From GCA-2688265 sp964527395 (GTDB taxonomy: Archaea; Nanobdellota; Nanobdellia; Woesearchaeales; GW2011-AR9), in NCBI GenBank assembly GCA_964527395.1, contig CAZGQD010000018.1:1-28779 (forward strand): 28,779 nucleotides of DNA, given 5' to 3'. A program made the position numbers and the translations under genes. Positions 21,091 through 27,082 of the stretch are shown piece by piece. The notes under the pieces are model-generated. The model was not told the origin of the DNA and made no database searches. It saw only the letters and a program-made list of their open reading frames with translations. Within the stretch, counting starts at the first letter, position 1. The number at the start of each line of letters is the position of its first letter.

Positions 21091-22068
21091 ATGGTAGATT
21101 ATAGTTCAGTAGGAGATATTGGAGATGCAGTGAATGCTGCAGGTGTTGGGACAGTTAGTCCTGATTTGAATGTTTATAGAATTCCACGGGATAGAAGGGG
21201 ACCTATTTTATCAGGTGATGGAACTAAGTTTGTAGCTAGAGTTGACTATAAAGGAATCGAAGGTTTGACTATTAAAGGAGATTTGGAAACTGCAAAAAGA
21301 TTTCTAAAAGAAGGAGAAAGTTATGATGATACAGGTGAAGTATTTGTATCAAAAGATGATGCTAAGTTATATAGTGATGCAGTTGCTGAACTTGATAGAG
21401 TTTATCGAGAAGAAGTAGCGGCAGTAGATGTGAGATTAGAGCAAGGTGTTGAAAGAGTAGTCAGAGCTAAATATCCTGAAGGTAGATTAACTGAGGGATT
21501 AGAAAGTGAATTGGCTCGTGAGTTACGAAATTCTAGATTTATTTTTCCTAATGGTGGAATTAGTGATTATGAACCTATTAAAGGAATTCAAGTTGATGCT
21601 TATGGAGAAAATGCTGGAGATAGTGCTTTAGTTAATAGTATTACAATAGCTTATACAGATCCGCTTGCAGTAATGAATGTTGATAGTCTTAAAAAACATG
21701 GAATTGAGTTTAGTGAAAGTGAACTTTTACAAGCTATGAATGGTCTAAAGGATAAGCACCAAGTTGAAACAGGATATCTTCATGGAGAAGTGCTGCAGTT
21801 TTGGAGCACACCTAGAGGAATAGGAGATACTTCACATCGTATGGGAAGAAGACCAGAGCATAGACAGAATAATGTATTTCAGGTGACTTTGTCTGGAGAA
21901 GAGATCACAGCAAAAGCAGTAACTAGTGCTGTTTCAAGAGTCTATCAAACAGGTGAAGCATTTAAAGCTGGAGTTCAGACACTTTTGGAGAGGAAAAAGG
22001 CTCAAGAAGCAGCGGCTGCAGCTGTGGTTAAGCAAGAGAGTGCAGATAAACTTTCTTTTTTTAATTGA
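21091..22068 (+). CDS. Unrecognised soluble protein (325 aa)
   Basis: No family is recognised. The protein has no signal peptide or membrane helix. It is charged (Glu, Asp, Arg, Lys), with a helical stretch at about 88-140 (AKLYSDAVAELDRVY onward), a mixed alpha/beta middle (FPNGGISDYEPIKGIQVDAYGENAGDS, shown here only by its ends FPNGG...AGDS), and a C-terminal Ala/Glu/Lys helix. A His/Arg-rich loop (GDTSHRMGRRPEHRQNN) may bind nucleic acid or phosphate, which is speculation. TATA (CTTATAAG) 25 bp upstream, leaderless. It converges on the HEPN gene with 8 bases between. Confidence 0.65.
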   Translation: MVDYSSVGDIGDAVNAAGVGTVSPDLNVYRIPRDRRGPILSGDGTKFVARVDYKGIEGLTIKGDLETAKRFLKEGESYDDTGEVFVSKDDAKLYSDAVAELDRVYREEVAAVDVRLEQGVERVVRAKYPEGRLTEGLESELARELRNSRFIFPNGGISDYEPIKGIQVDAYGENAGDSALVNSITIAYTDPLAVMNVDSLKKHGIEFSESELLQAMNGLKDKHQVETGYLHGEVLQFWSTPRGIGDTSHRMGRRPEHRQNNVFQVTLSGEEITAKAVTSAVSRVYQTGEAFKAGVQTLLERKKAQEAAAAAVVKQESADKLSFFN

Positions 22069-22076
22069 GCAATAAA

Positions 22077-22535
22077 TTAATTATCAATTCTTTTTTCTAT
22101 TTCTTTTTCTAAAGCAGAAGCATAAAGGTTTAATTGCAGTTCTATCTCATCCCAATCTTTTTTATTGATATTTTGACCATAATAACTAACGCCATTTCGT
22201 TTTGTTCTAATTTTCTCAAAGAAATCCCAACTGAACTCTAATTCTGGCTTTTTTACACAAATGTACGCAAATAAACATCTATGGTTTTGTAATTTTATCT
22301 TATCGAACCTTAACAAAGCTTCTGCTAAAGAATGGATTACATCGTACCCTAGTTTGTAAATGCTAGACCATTGTGGATTTGAAGAATTTTTAAGTGCAGT
22401 AATTGATAGCAGATCTGATTTTGCATTTTTGACCATAGATTTTACTTTGAATACGTCTACATCTTCTTGAAACCTAATCATACCTTTTTCTTCACATTCC
22501 TCATAAATTTCTTCTATTGTATTTGCTTTAGGCAT
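22077..22535 (-). CDS. HEPN-domain protein, toxin partner of the MNT gene
   Basis: HEPN proteins paired with MNT nucleotidyltransferases act as RNase toxins silenced by AMPylation in known systems. This 152-residue all-helical protein has the HEPN layout with the motif region FFEKIRTKRNGVSYYG (about 106-120). The usual R-x4-6-H is R-N-G-V-S-Y: the catalytic His position is Tyr118, and the tyrosine that partners normally modify is shifted. It may be an inactive or altered toxin. Its start overlaps the end of the nucleotidyltransferase gene by 8 bases, so the two are co-translated. Confidence 0.8.
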   Translation of the reverse strand: MPKANTIEEIYEECEEKGMIRFQEDVDVFKVKSMVKNAKSDLLSITALKNSSNPQWSSIYKLGYDVIHSLAEALLRFDKIKLQNHRCLFAYICVKKPELEFSWDFFEKIRTKRNGVSYYGQNINKKDWDEIELQLNLYASALEKEIEKRIDN

Positions 22536-23076
22536 TGATCTTAACCTCTAAAAAGTTCAAATCACCTTTGACTAAGTAGCCTTTAATTATGTTTCGCATC
22601 AAATTTGGACCTAGTTTATTAAGGTCTTTCTTGCTTTTTGCAGTAAACAATTGAATCTCATGTCCAATTTCTTCTTCATAGTGGCCCAAATCAAATTCAC
22701 TGTCATCCCCATAAATAAATAGATCTAAATCGCTTTCACTATACCAATCTGAACGTAACATACTTCCAAAAAGGATAATAGTTTTAGCCTTTTTTAGAGA
22801 ACTCAAATGGTTAAGTAAGCCAGAATTGTGCAGTTTTTTTAAAGTGAAGATCTTCTTTTTGTTTTGATATTCTGGACAATTATAATTTCCAATATAATAA
22901 GGCATTTTTCCTCTTGGTTTTATTCTTTTGATTAGTTTATCTTTGATGAAGAGTTTAAGCCATTTGTTTACCTTAGTTCTACTTGTGTTGCTTATGTTTA
23001 TGATATCTTTGAAAGACCAATGTTTAGTTGGTTCTGTGAAAAAAAGTCCTAAAACATTATTTTCTTTACTTTCCAT
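22528..23076 (-). CDS. Winged-helix plus MNT nucleotidyltransferase, antitoxin partner
   Basis: The N-terminal part (1-60) is a winged helix (HWSFKDIINISNTSRTKVNKW cut to its core IINISNTSRTKVNKW) likely to bind DNA. The C-terminal part (about 95-182) is a minimal nucleotidyltransferase: ILFGSMLRSDWYSESDLDLF with Gly104-Ser105 and the metal ligands Asp116 and Asp118, and a third acidic residue in HEIQLF. In known MNT-HEPN modules this enzyme adds AMP to the HEPN toxin. The HTH fusion suggests that it also represses its own promoter. It is the first gene of the pair. A quasi-palindrome lies just before its ATG. Confidence 0.88.
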   Translation of the reverse strand: MESKENNVLGLFFTEPTKHWSFKDIINISNTSRTKVNKWLKLFIKDKLIKRIKPRGKMPYYIGNYNCPEYQNKKKIFTLKKLHNSGLLNHLSSLKKAKTIILFGSMLRSDWYSESDLDLFIYGDDSEFDLGHYEEEIGHEIQLFTAKSKKDLNKLGPNLMRNIIKGYLVKGDLNFLEVKINA

Positions 23077-23079
23077 TTT

Positions 23080-23098
23080 AGTACCTATAATGGATACT
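23080..23098 (-). promoter_or_regulatory. Possible operator of the MNT-HEPN pair
   Basis: AGTACCTATAATGGATACT (plus-strand reading) is an imperfect palindrome, with 6 of 8 positions matching in each arm. It sits between a TATA-like CTTAAATAAT and the ATG at 23076, overlapping the transcription start region. A winged-helix antitoxin binding here would repress its own operon. Confidence 0.45.
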
Positions 23099-23209
23099 AT
23101 TATTTAAGATTTATGGTGGGTTTAGTGTGATTTTCATGAAAATAGGCATATATTTTCAACGTTTTATTTGTGAGTAAGCTTTAAAAAGAGAGATTTTAGC
23201 TGATTTTGT

Positions 23210-23815
23210 ATGGCAATAGATGAAGTAGTTGAAGAACAAGCATATATGTATGTTGGATGGAGATTGATTCAAGAAACTGGACCTAATGCAGTTACACTTT
23301 ATGATGTTCATCCACAAATACCTTCTGATGCTCCAGTGAATGATTATATTGGAAATTTAGATATGTTACTTTCTGTTGGTGTAGAGATAGAAGAATATCC
23401 TGAATATGATGGTTATGGAATTGCATTGGATGTCATGTACCGTGGTCCTACAGCAGTTTGGCAAGATACTCAAGGTAGAACTTGCGCTTTTCCACTTGAA
23501 TCAGGGCATGCTTGTGGGCCTGAGAAGTTCACAAATGGGGTTTATGCTAAACTAGCGCCTCTTGAAGGAGTCTTAAGTGATGAAAGATTTGCAGCAGCAA
23601 CTAAAGTATACATTGTTGGGAGAGAAAAAGATAGAGAATTGACCTTTCCAGATGGAGTTCCTGATGAGAAAGTTCCTAATTTAGCAGCTGCTGGTTATGA
23701 AACTGTTTTTGTTCCTGAAGATACTAGATTTCATGCACCTAAATTCGAAGAAGGTAACTTAAGTTTGACCAGTTACAAAAGGGATGAGGAGAATATAGTG
23801 TTTCAAGTAGCATGA
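23210..23815 (+). CDS. Unrecognised soluble protein (201 aa)
   Basis: No family is recognised. It is acidic and soluble, with no signal or membrane segment. It starts MAIDEVVEEQAYMYVGWRLI. A central segment (WQDTQGRTCAFPLESGHACG) contains two Cys and a His, and the C-terminal third is beta-rich (VYIVGREKDRELTF, YETVFVPEDTRFHAPKF). A TATA-like CTTTAAAAAG is 26 bp upstream (leaderless). The upstream gap also has a 14-bp palindrome ATTTTCATGAAAAT at 23130-23143. It is followed by tRNA-Leu on the same strand. Confidence 0.65.
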   Translation: MAIDEVVEEQAYMYVGWRLIQETGPNAVTLYDVHPQIPSDAPVNDYIGNLDMLLSVGVEIEEYPEYDGYGIALDVMYRGPTAVWQDTQGRTCAFPLESGHACGPEKFTNGVYAKLAPLEGVLSDERFAAATKVYIVGREKDRELTFPDGVPDEKVPNLAAAGYETVFVPEDTRFHAPKFEEGNLSLTSYKRDEENIVFQVA

Positions 23816-23855
23816 AAAACCTTTTAAAAAGCTGCTTTTGCTTCTTTGTATATAT

Positions 23856-23971
23856 GCGAGGGTGGTAGAGTGGTCAAATACGCTGGCTTGAGATCAGGTT
23901 TGAACGTGTTAAGCTTGACAAGAAGGGCCAGTTCCTTAGTGGATGCGCGGGTTCGAGTCCCGTCCCTCGCA
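23856..23971 (+). tRNA. tRNA-Leu (GAG) with an intron
   Basis: The acceptor stem GCGAGGG (23856-23862) pairs with CCCTCGC (23964-23970), with discriminator A at 23971. The D stem is GTA/TAC, the anticodon stem CTGGC (23883-23887) with GCCAG (23927-23931), and the anticodon GAG at 23890-23892. A long class II variable arm (TTCC...TGGA) and a T arm GCGGG-TTCGAGT-CCCGT follow. The long variable arm and the anticodon together make it Leu. CCA is not encoded. TATA-like CTTTTAAAAAG lies about 30 bp upstream and a T6 run at 23975-23980 can end transcription. Confidence 0.93.
23893..23924 (+). other. tRNA-Leu intron at position 37/38 (bulge-helix-bulge)
   Basis: A 32-nt intron follows the anticodon. 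CTTG (23887-23890) pairs with CAAG (23919-23922) as the central 4-bp helix. The 3-nt bulge AGA follows on the 5' side, and the intron closes on itself by TCAGGTTT with AAGCTTGA. Cutting after the second bulge base on each side gives G at position 37, the base expected in tRNA-Leu. Shifting both cuts by one base would give A37. The 3' bulge appears longer than three bases. Confidence 0.75.
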
Positions 23972-23978
23972 CTGTTTT

Positions 23979-24877
23979 TTAATTTGCAATTTGTTTCTTT
24001 TTCTTGGATTCAATCAAATCTAAAGAGTTTTTGGAGCTTACAACAGGCCTTTCTAATTGTTTTTCAATCTCTAATCTAGCTCCTCCAGCAATATTTCCTC
24101 CCTTTTGTGCTATTTCTTCACTTTGTTTGAAAGTTTTTGGGTTTTTAGCGTTAGAAATTTCCTTTGTTGTGGCTTCTGCAAGCATGTTTAGAACTAATTC
24201 CATGTTAGTCATACTCAAAAATCAAGTTTGATTTTTGGTGTCCAGAAATTTCTTAAATTTCTAAGGATATTGTCTCTTAAATTCTCTTTTTTGAGATTCT
24301 TATGTTTTTTATACTCCTTTATTGTTTTACCAGACCAGCCTTTTGTGATTATATCAGTTAAGATAGCATATTCTTTGCCTTTTTCAACACCAACTCTGTC
24401 CCACTCCTCAGTTAGTTCTTTTCTAACTTCGATTGACTTTAATCTCTGATTGATCCAATCTTTTGAATAGCCCATCTTTAGATAGTCTTGCATGGCTCTA
24501 TTGATTGTTTTTTCTGGATCTTGGCTTTCTTCAATTCGTTCATAACCCACTTTTGCTAGCCATAATTTGAAAGGTTCTGCTTTCTTACTTGGAATAGATT
24601 GAATCAAACGGAATAATTGCTCAGTATCAGCTACGTCTGTTGAACGCATTTTGCCATCTGGGGCTAACATTTTCAAAGCGTGACAATTTGTCACGGTTTC
24701 ATTTCCTTCATTTTTGAGCCTTTCTTTAAGTTTTCTCCAATATGCAGTTGGATTAACACTACTTGTCAATACTGCTACAATATCTATAATAGAAAAATAC
24801 CATCTTTCTTGGTCTTCATCCCATTTAGCCCGCACTTTTTCATTTTGGAATATCTTTACACTGTTTTTCGCTGTCAT
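23979..24877 (-). pseudogene. Bro-N / DinD-like antirepressor, split by a family IV insertion
   Basis: The first part (24877 to about 24269) starts MTAKNSVKIFQNEKVRAKWD and contains the Bro-N domain (WYFSIIDIVAVLT, then YWRKLKERLK, MLAPDGKMRSTDVAD, LFRLIQSIPSKKAEPFKLWL) and a helical C-terminal region ending KKENLRDN. In intact relatives this runs directly into MTNMELVLNMLAEA; here that sequence starts at 24212 after 56 extra bases, which shift the frame and add a false end. The second part carries the conserved ending with GGNIAGGARLEIE. Bro-N proteins are viral or mobile-element antirepressors and DinD-like DNA-damage proteins. Leaderless, with a shared promoter element upstream. Confidence 0.88.
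24213..24268 (-). mobile_element. Family IV double hairpin inserted in the Bro-N gene
   Basis: These are exactly the 56 bases between the codons for RDN and MTN. On the minus strand: AGAAATTT-aag-AAATTTCT (24262-24244), a short spacer with GGACAC, then CAAAAATCAA-ac-TTGATTTTTG (24237-24216), and GAGTAT into the gene. The two stems are perfect (8 and 10 bp). There is no long target duplication, only a TAT on both sides. The design and the ending GTAT match the intergenic copies at 18004 and 24948. Confidence 0.8.
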
Positions 24878-24895
24878 GAAAGCTCAAGAATTTAC

Positions 24896-24930
24896 TTATT
24901 TAAATCATTTGTCCGCACTTGTCCAGTGGG
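24896..24930 (-). promoter_or_regulatory. Promoter of the broken Bro-N gene, with shared upstream element
   Basis: On the minus strand CCCACTGGACA, then AGTGCGGACAA (24930-24909), is followed by TATA TTTAAATA (24904-24897) about 23 bp before the ATG at 24877. The motif includes the direct repeat GGACAA-gtgc-GGACAA. It matches the element at 11806-11827 with the same distance to TATA and start. Confidence 0.7.
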
Positions 24931-24947
24931 TAAGTGGGTATTGTACA

Positions 24948-24989
24948 AGGAAATGAAGCATTTCCTGTACTGAAAATCTATGATTTTCA
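24948..24989. repeat. Family IV double hairpin (intergenic copy)
   Basis: AGGAAAT-gaagc-ATTTCCT (24948-24966), spacer GTAC, then TGAAAATC-tat-GATTTTCA (24971-24989), followed by TGTAT. An extra GTAC at 24943-24946 makes the first hairpin GTAC-bounded. It sits just upstream of the Bro-N promoter, about 680 bases from the copy inside that gene. Confidence 0.75.
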
Positions 24990-24994
24990 TGTAT

Positions 24995-25248
24995 ATACCT
25001 TGCATGAAAAGAATATAGATGAATATGGTTTTTTTGAATATTTTCAACTGGTTACAATTTGTAACTGTTTGAATCTATTTTGTTCTACTTGCTACTTTGG
25101 ACTCTGTTTGTTGCTGGATTTCCTAGGTTCAAAATGTTATGGTTTGTTACTGTTTTGGTTTTTTTAAATGATATTTAATTATACAATCAAGAGAAATAGA
25201 CCAAAAACTACCTAAAGCTTTTTAACTTTAAAAGTTTGGACCTTTTAA
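24995..25248. other. Gene-free stretch with a palindrome
   Basis: With the preceding promoter and repeat, this makes 370 bases without a gene. The perfect palindrome GTTACAATTTGTAAC lies at 25051-25065 and could be an operator or hairpin. The T- and TTG-rich sequence after it shows no convincing ORF. A TATA-like CTTTAAAAG near 25223-25231 serves the next gene. Confidence 0.45.
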
Positions 25249-26115
25249 ATGGATTATTCAAATTTAGCTAGGACTCTCTTAAAGCCATTAGCTGAGATAT
25301 TTGGTTATGGTAGTAATCAAACTAGTTTAGGTGACACTGGATTAATGCCGGCAAGTCCTCCTATTCAAGAAACTCCAGTTCCAGAGCCTCCTACAGAATA
25401 TATGTCTCAAGTAAATGCTGCAATGGATGCTTTTGGTACGTCACCGTTAGCTGCGCGTGCTAGAGAACTAACACTAGGGGCAAAAGTAGAAGCAGATTAT
25501 GAAGGAACAAAAAGAGCTGTTTATCGTCTTGGTGAACTTGAGCTTTCAGGATCTAGAGTTCCAATTGCTCTTAAAAGATGGACTTCAAGACAGCCTGGAA
25601 AAGAAGTAGCTTTATTTGAGCCACATTTTTTTAGAGCTGCTGCTGAGAGGCATAAAACTACAGTACCTCAATTTACTTTTGCTATAAATATTGATGGAAG
25701 ATATGCATTAATCACAGAAGACCTTACAGCAGGTGGAAGATACAAACTTCGTGATTTGTCGGAGATTGATGAATTTGCTCATTTTACTAACGAAACAAGG
25801 TATGAGGGTGGCTTTGATTTAAGATCTTCTGTAGCACACCATCTAAACGGTGTTTCTGAAGCTTATTTTGGTGCTGGTTTGCATCATGAAGTAGCTTATA
25901 AATTATTTTTAGCTGCTACTGAGGATACTCCATTACCTGTCATTGGTTCAACTAGTTTTGCTGTGATTGATGAAAAACGTGGAGCTGTAACTCGTTTAGT
26001 TTGTGCTGATGTAGATCAATTACTTAAAATAGAAAGATTTGACCCTAACAATGGGTATATAGAAAAAGTTAGACAATATCCAGAGCTTCTTGATGAACTT
26101 ATTTTGAATATGTGA
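25249..26115 (+). CDS. Unrecognised soluble protein, possibly kinase-fold related (288 aa)
   Basis: The N-terminal 50 residues include a Pro-rich segment (PPIQETPVPEPPTEY). The middle resembles, only loosely, the N-lobe of a protein-kinase or aminoglycoside-kinase fold: a strand with Lys (VPIALKRW, about 104-111), a helix with Glu (EVALFEPHFFRAAAERH) and a hinge-like YALITEDL. No HxD or DFG motif is clear later; VTRLVCADVDQLLKI is the nearest candidate. It may be an inactive relative or an unrelated fold. Leaderless, TATA about 22 bp upstream; it converges on the ACT regulator with 3 bases between stops. Confidence 0.6.
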   Translation: MDYSNLARTLLKPLAEIFGYGSNQTSLGDTGLMPASPPIQETPVPEPPTEYMSQVNAAMDAFGTSPLAARARELTLGAKVEADYEGTKRAVYRLGELELSGSRVPIALKRWTSRQPGKEVALFEPHFFRAAAERHKTTVPQFTFAINIDGRYALITEDLTAGGRYKLRDLSEIDEFAHFTNETRYEGGFDLRSSVAHHLNGVSEAYFGAGLHHEVAYKLFLAATEDTPLPVIGSTSFAVIDEKRGAVTRLVCADVDQLLKIERFDPNNGYIEKVRQYPELLDELILNM

Positions 26116-26118
26116 ACT

Positions 26119-26790
26119 CTACTCTAACTTAGCAACCTTATTGCCCCATTTACTAACCTCATAAAGCGCTTGAATAGCAGTAACTAACTTGTCTTCTTTG
26201 ATGATTAAGATGTATTCTGACTCGCATATGACACTGTCTAAGATGCTAATATCCTTAAGAGTGAATTCGGAGCTAACAGATGCTAGGATGCCAGGGATCT
26301 CTTTGATTTCTTGATTGAAAATTAAACTTATTTCACCTAAGTTCTCATTAGTTGCAATTATGTCTTCTTTTTTGATGAAGTTATTTATTAAAGGAAGGTT
26401 TGTTTGATCGAGAACAATTTTGATGTATTGGCTAACTTCTAAAATCCTTAGAACGTGATTTTTGGAAAAGTCGATTGCAGTTTGGAGTTTTGAAATGTCT
26501 GATCTTAAGTTTGGACTGATCTTTAAAAGGACAGAAGCCATTTGGGTTCTTGAAGAAATCTTGGCTTTTGAGAGGACTTCGTATCTAAGTTTGACTTTTT
26601 CTGTATTGTCTTCGTTGAATTTGTATCTTCTAATTGCACTAATGATAGCATCTAAACCGCAGTTTAAAAGAAGTTTTTCTTGGATGTATTTAGCTAAAGC
26701 TCTGTTATTAGTAAAACCACGCTTTAAACTTCTTCTAATTGATACATCTTGTTCTATGAAATTTGTCACATTTGACACAATATCTCCCAT
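26119..26790 (-). CDS. HTH plus ACT-domain regulator (COG2150-like)
   Basis: The 223-residue protein starts with a helix-turn-helix-like region (DVSIRRSLKRGFTNNRALAKYIQEKL cut to RGFTNNRALAKYI; about 15-60). It has a middle helical part and a C-terminal ACT-like fold (about 150-220: LGEISLIFNQEIKEIPGILA, then ILDSVICESEYILIIKED and AIQALYEV). Archaeal proteins with this order are predicted regulators of amino-acid metabolism, with the ACT domain sensing a small ligand. TATA AAATATATAATC is about 27 bp upstream. The assignment is from layout and motif similarity. Confidence 0.65.
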   Translation of the reverse strand: MGDIVSNVTNFIEQDVSIRRSLKRGFTNNRALAKYIQEKLLLNCGLDAIISAIRRYKFNEDNTEKVKLRYEVLSKAKISSRTQMASVLLKISPNLRSDISKLQTAIDFSKNHVLRILEVSQYIKIVLDQTNLPLINNFIKKEDIIATNENLGEISLIFNQEIKEIPGILASVSSEFTLKDISILDSVICESEYILIIKEDKLVTAIQALYEVSKWGNKVAKLE

Positions 26791-26891
26791 AAACTGTAGA
26801 AAGTGGATTTGGATTATATATTTGTTGCTAGTTTGTCACATATTTTAAGAAGGAATCTTTGTAATGTGTATAATAATTGGTTTTTATTATT

Positions 26892-27043
26892 CAAGAAAAT
26901 CAACGCTACCAGAGCCGCCACCCAGGCAAAACACAGCTCTGAATTTTTTGCACTAACGTACAAAAAATGCTGGTTTTAATACTATGTTGGAATGTTCCCG
27001 TCTCACCCGCCAACCCCTGTATTAGGTAGCGTTGATTTTCTTG
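26892..27043. mobile_element. Family I hairpin element, copy 4 (divergent), in the thyA leader
   Basis: The closing stem is the longest of the family: CAAGAAAATCAACGCTACC (26892-26910) pairs perfectly over 19 bp with 27025-27043. Inside are AGAGC with GCTCT, ATTTTTTG with CAAAAAAT, and TTGG with CCAA. Core similarity to other copies is weaker but in the same places: GCCACCCAGGCAAA on the left, CCCTGTATTAGGT on the right. The flanks TTATTATT and TTGTAATT agree at 6 of 8. A TATA-like GTGTATAATAAT at 26866-26877 would start transcription at the edge of the stem, so the element would be part of the thyA leader. Confidence 0.65.
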
Positions 27044-27082
27044 TTGTAATTGCTGATTGTGTTGTTGTTAATGGAGGATTTG

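Noticed and set aside
24934..25167. Open frame of 77 codons
   Set aside because: It runs through the family IV double hairpin and then a Leu/Phe/Cys-rich T-rich stretch; the start is a GTG without ribosome site.
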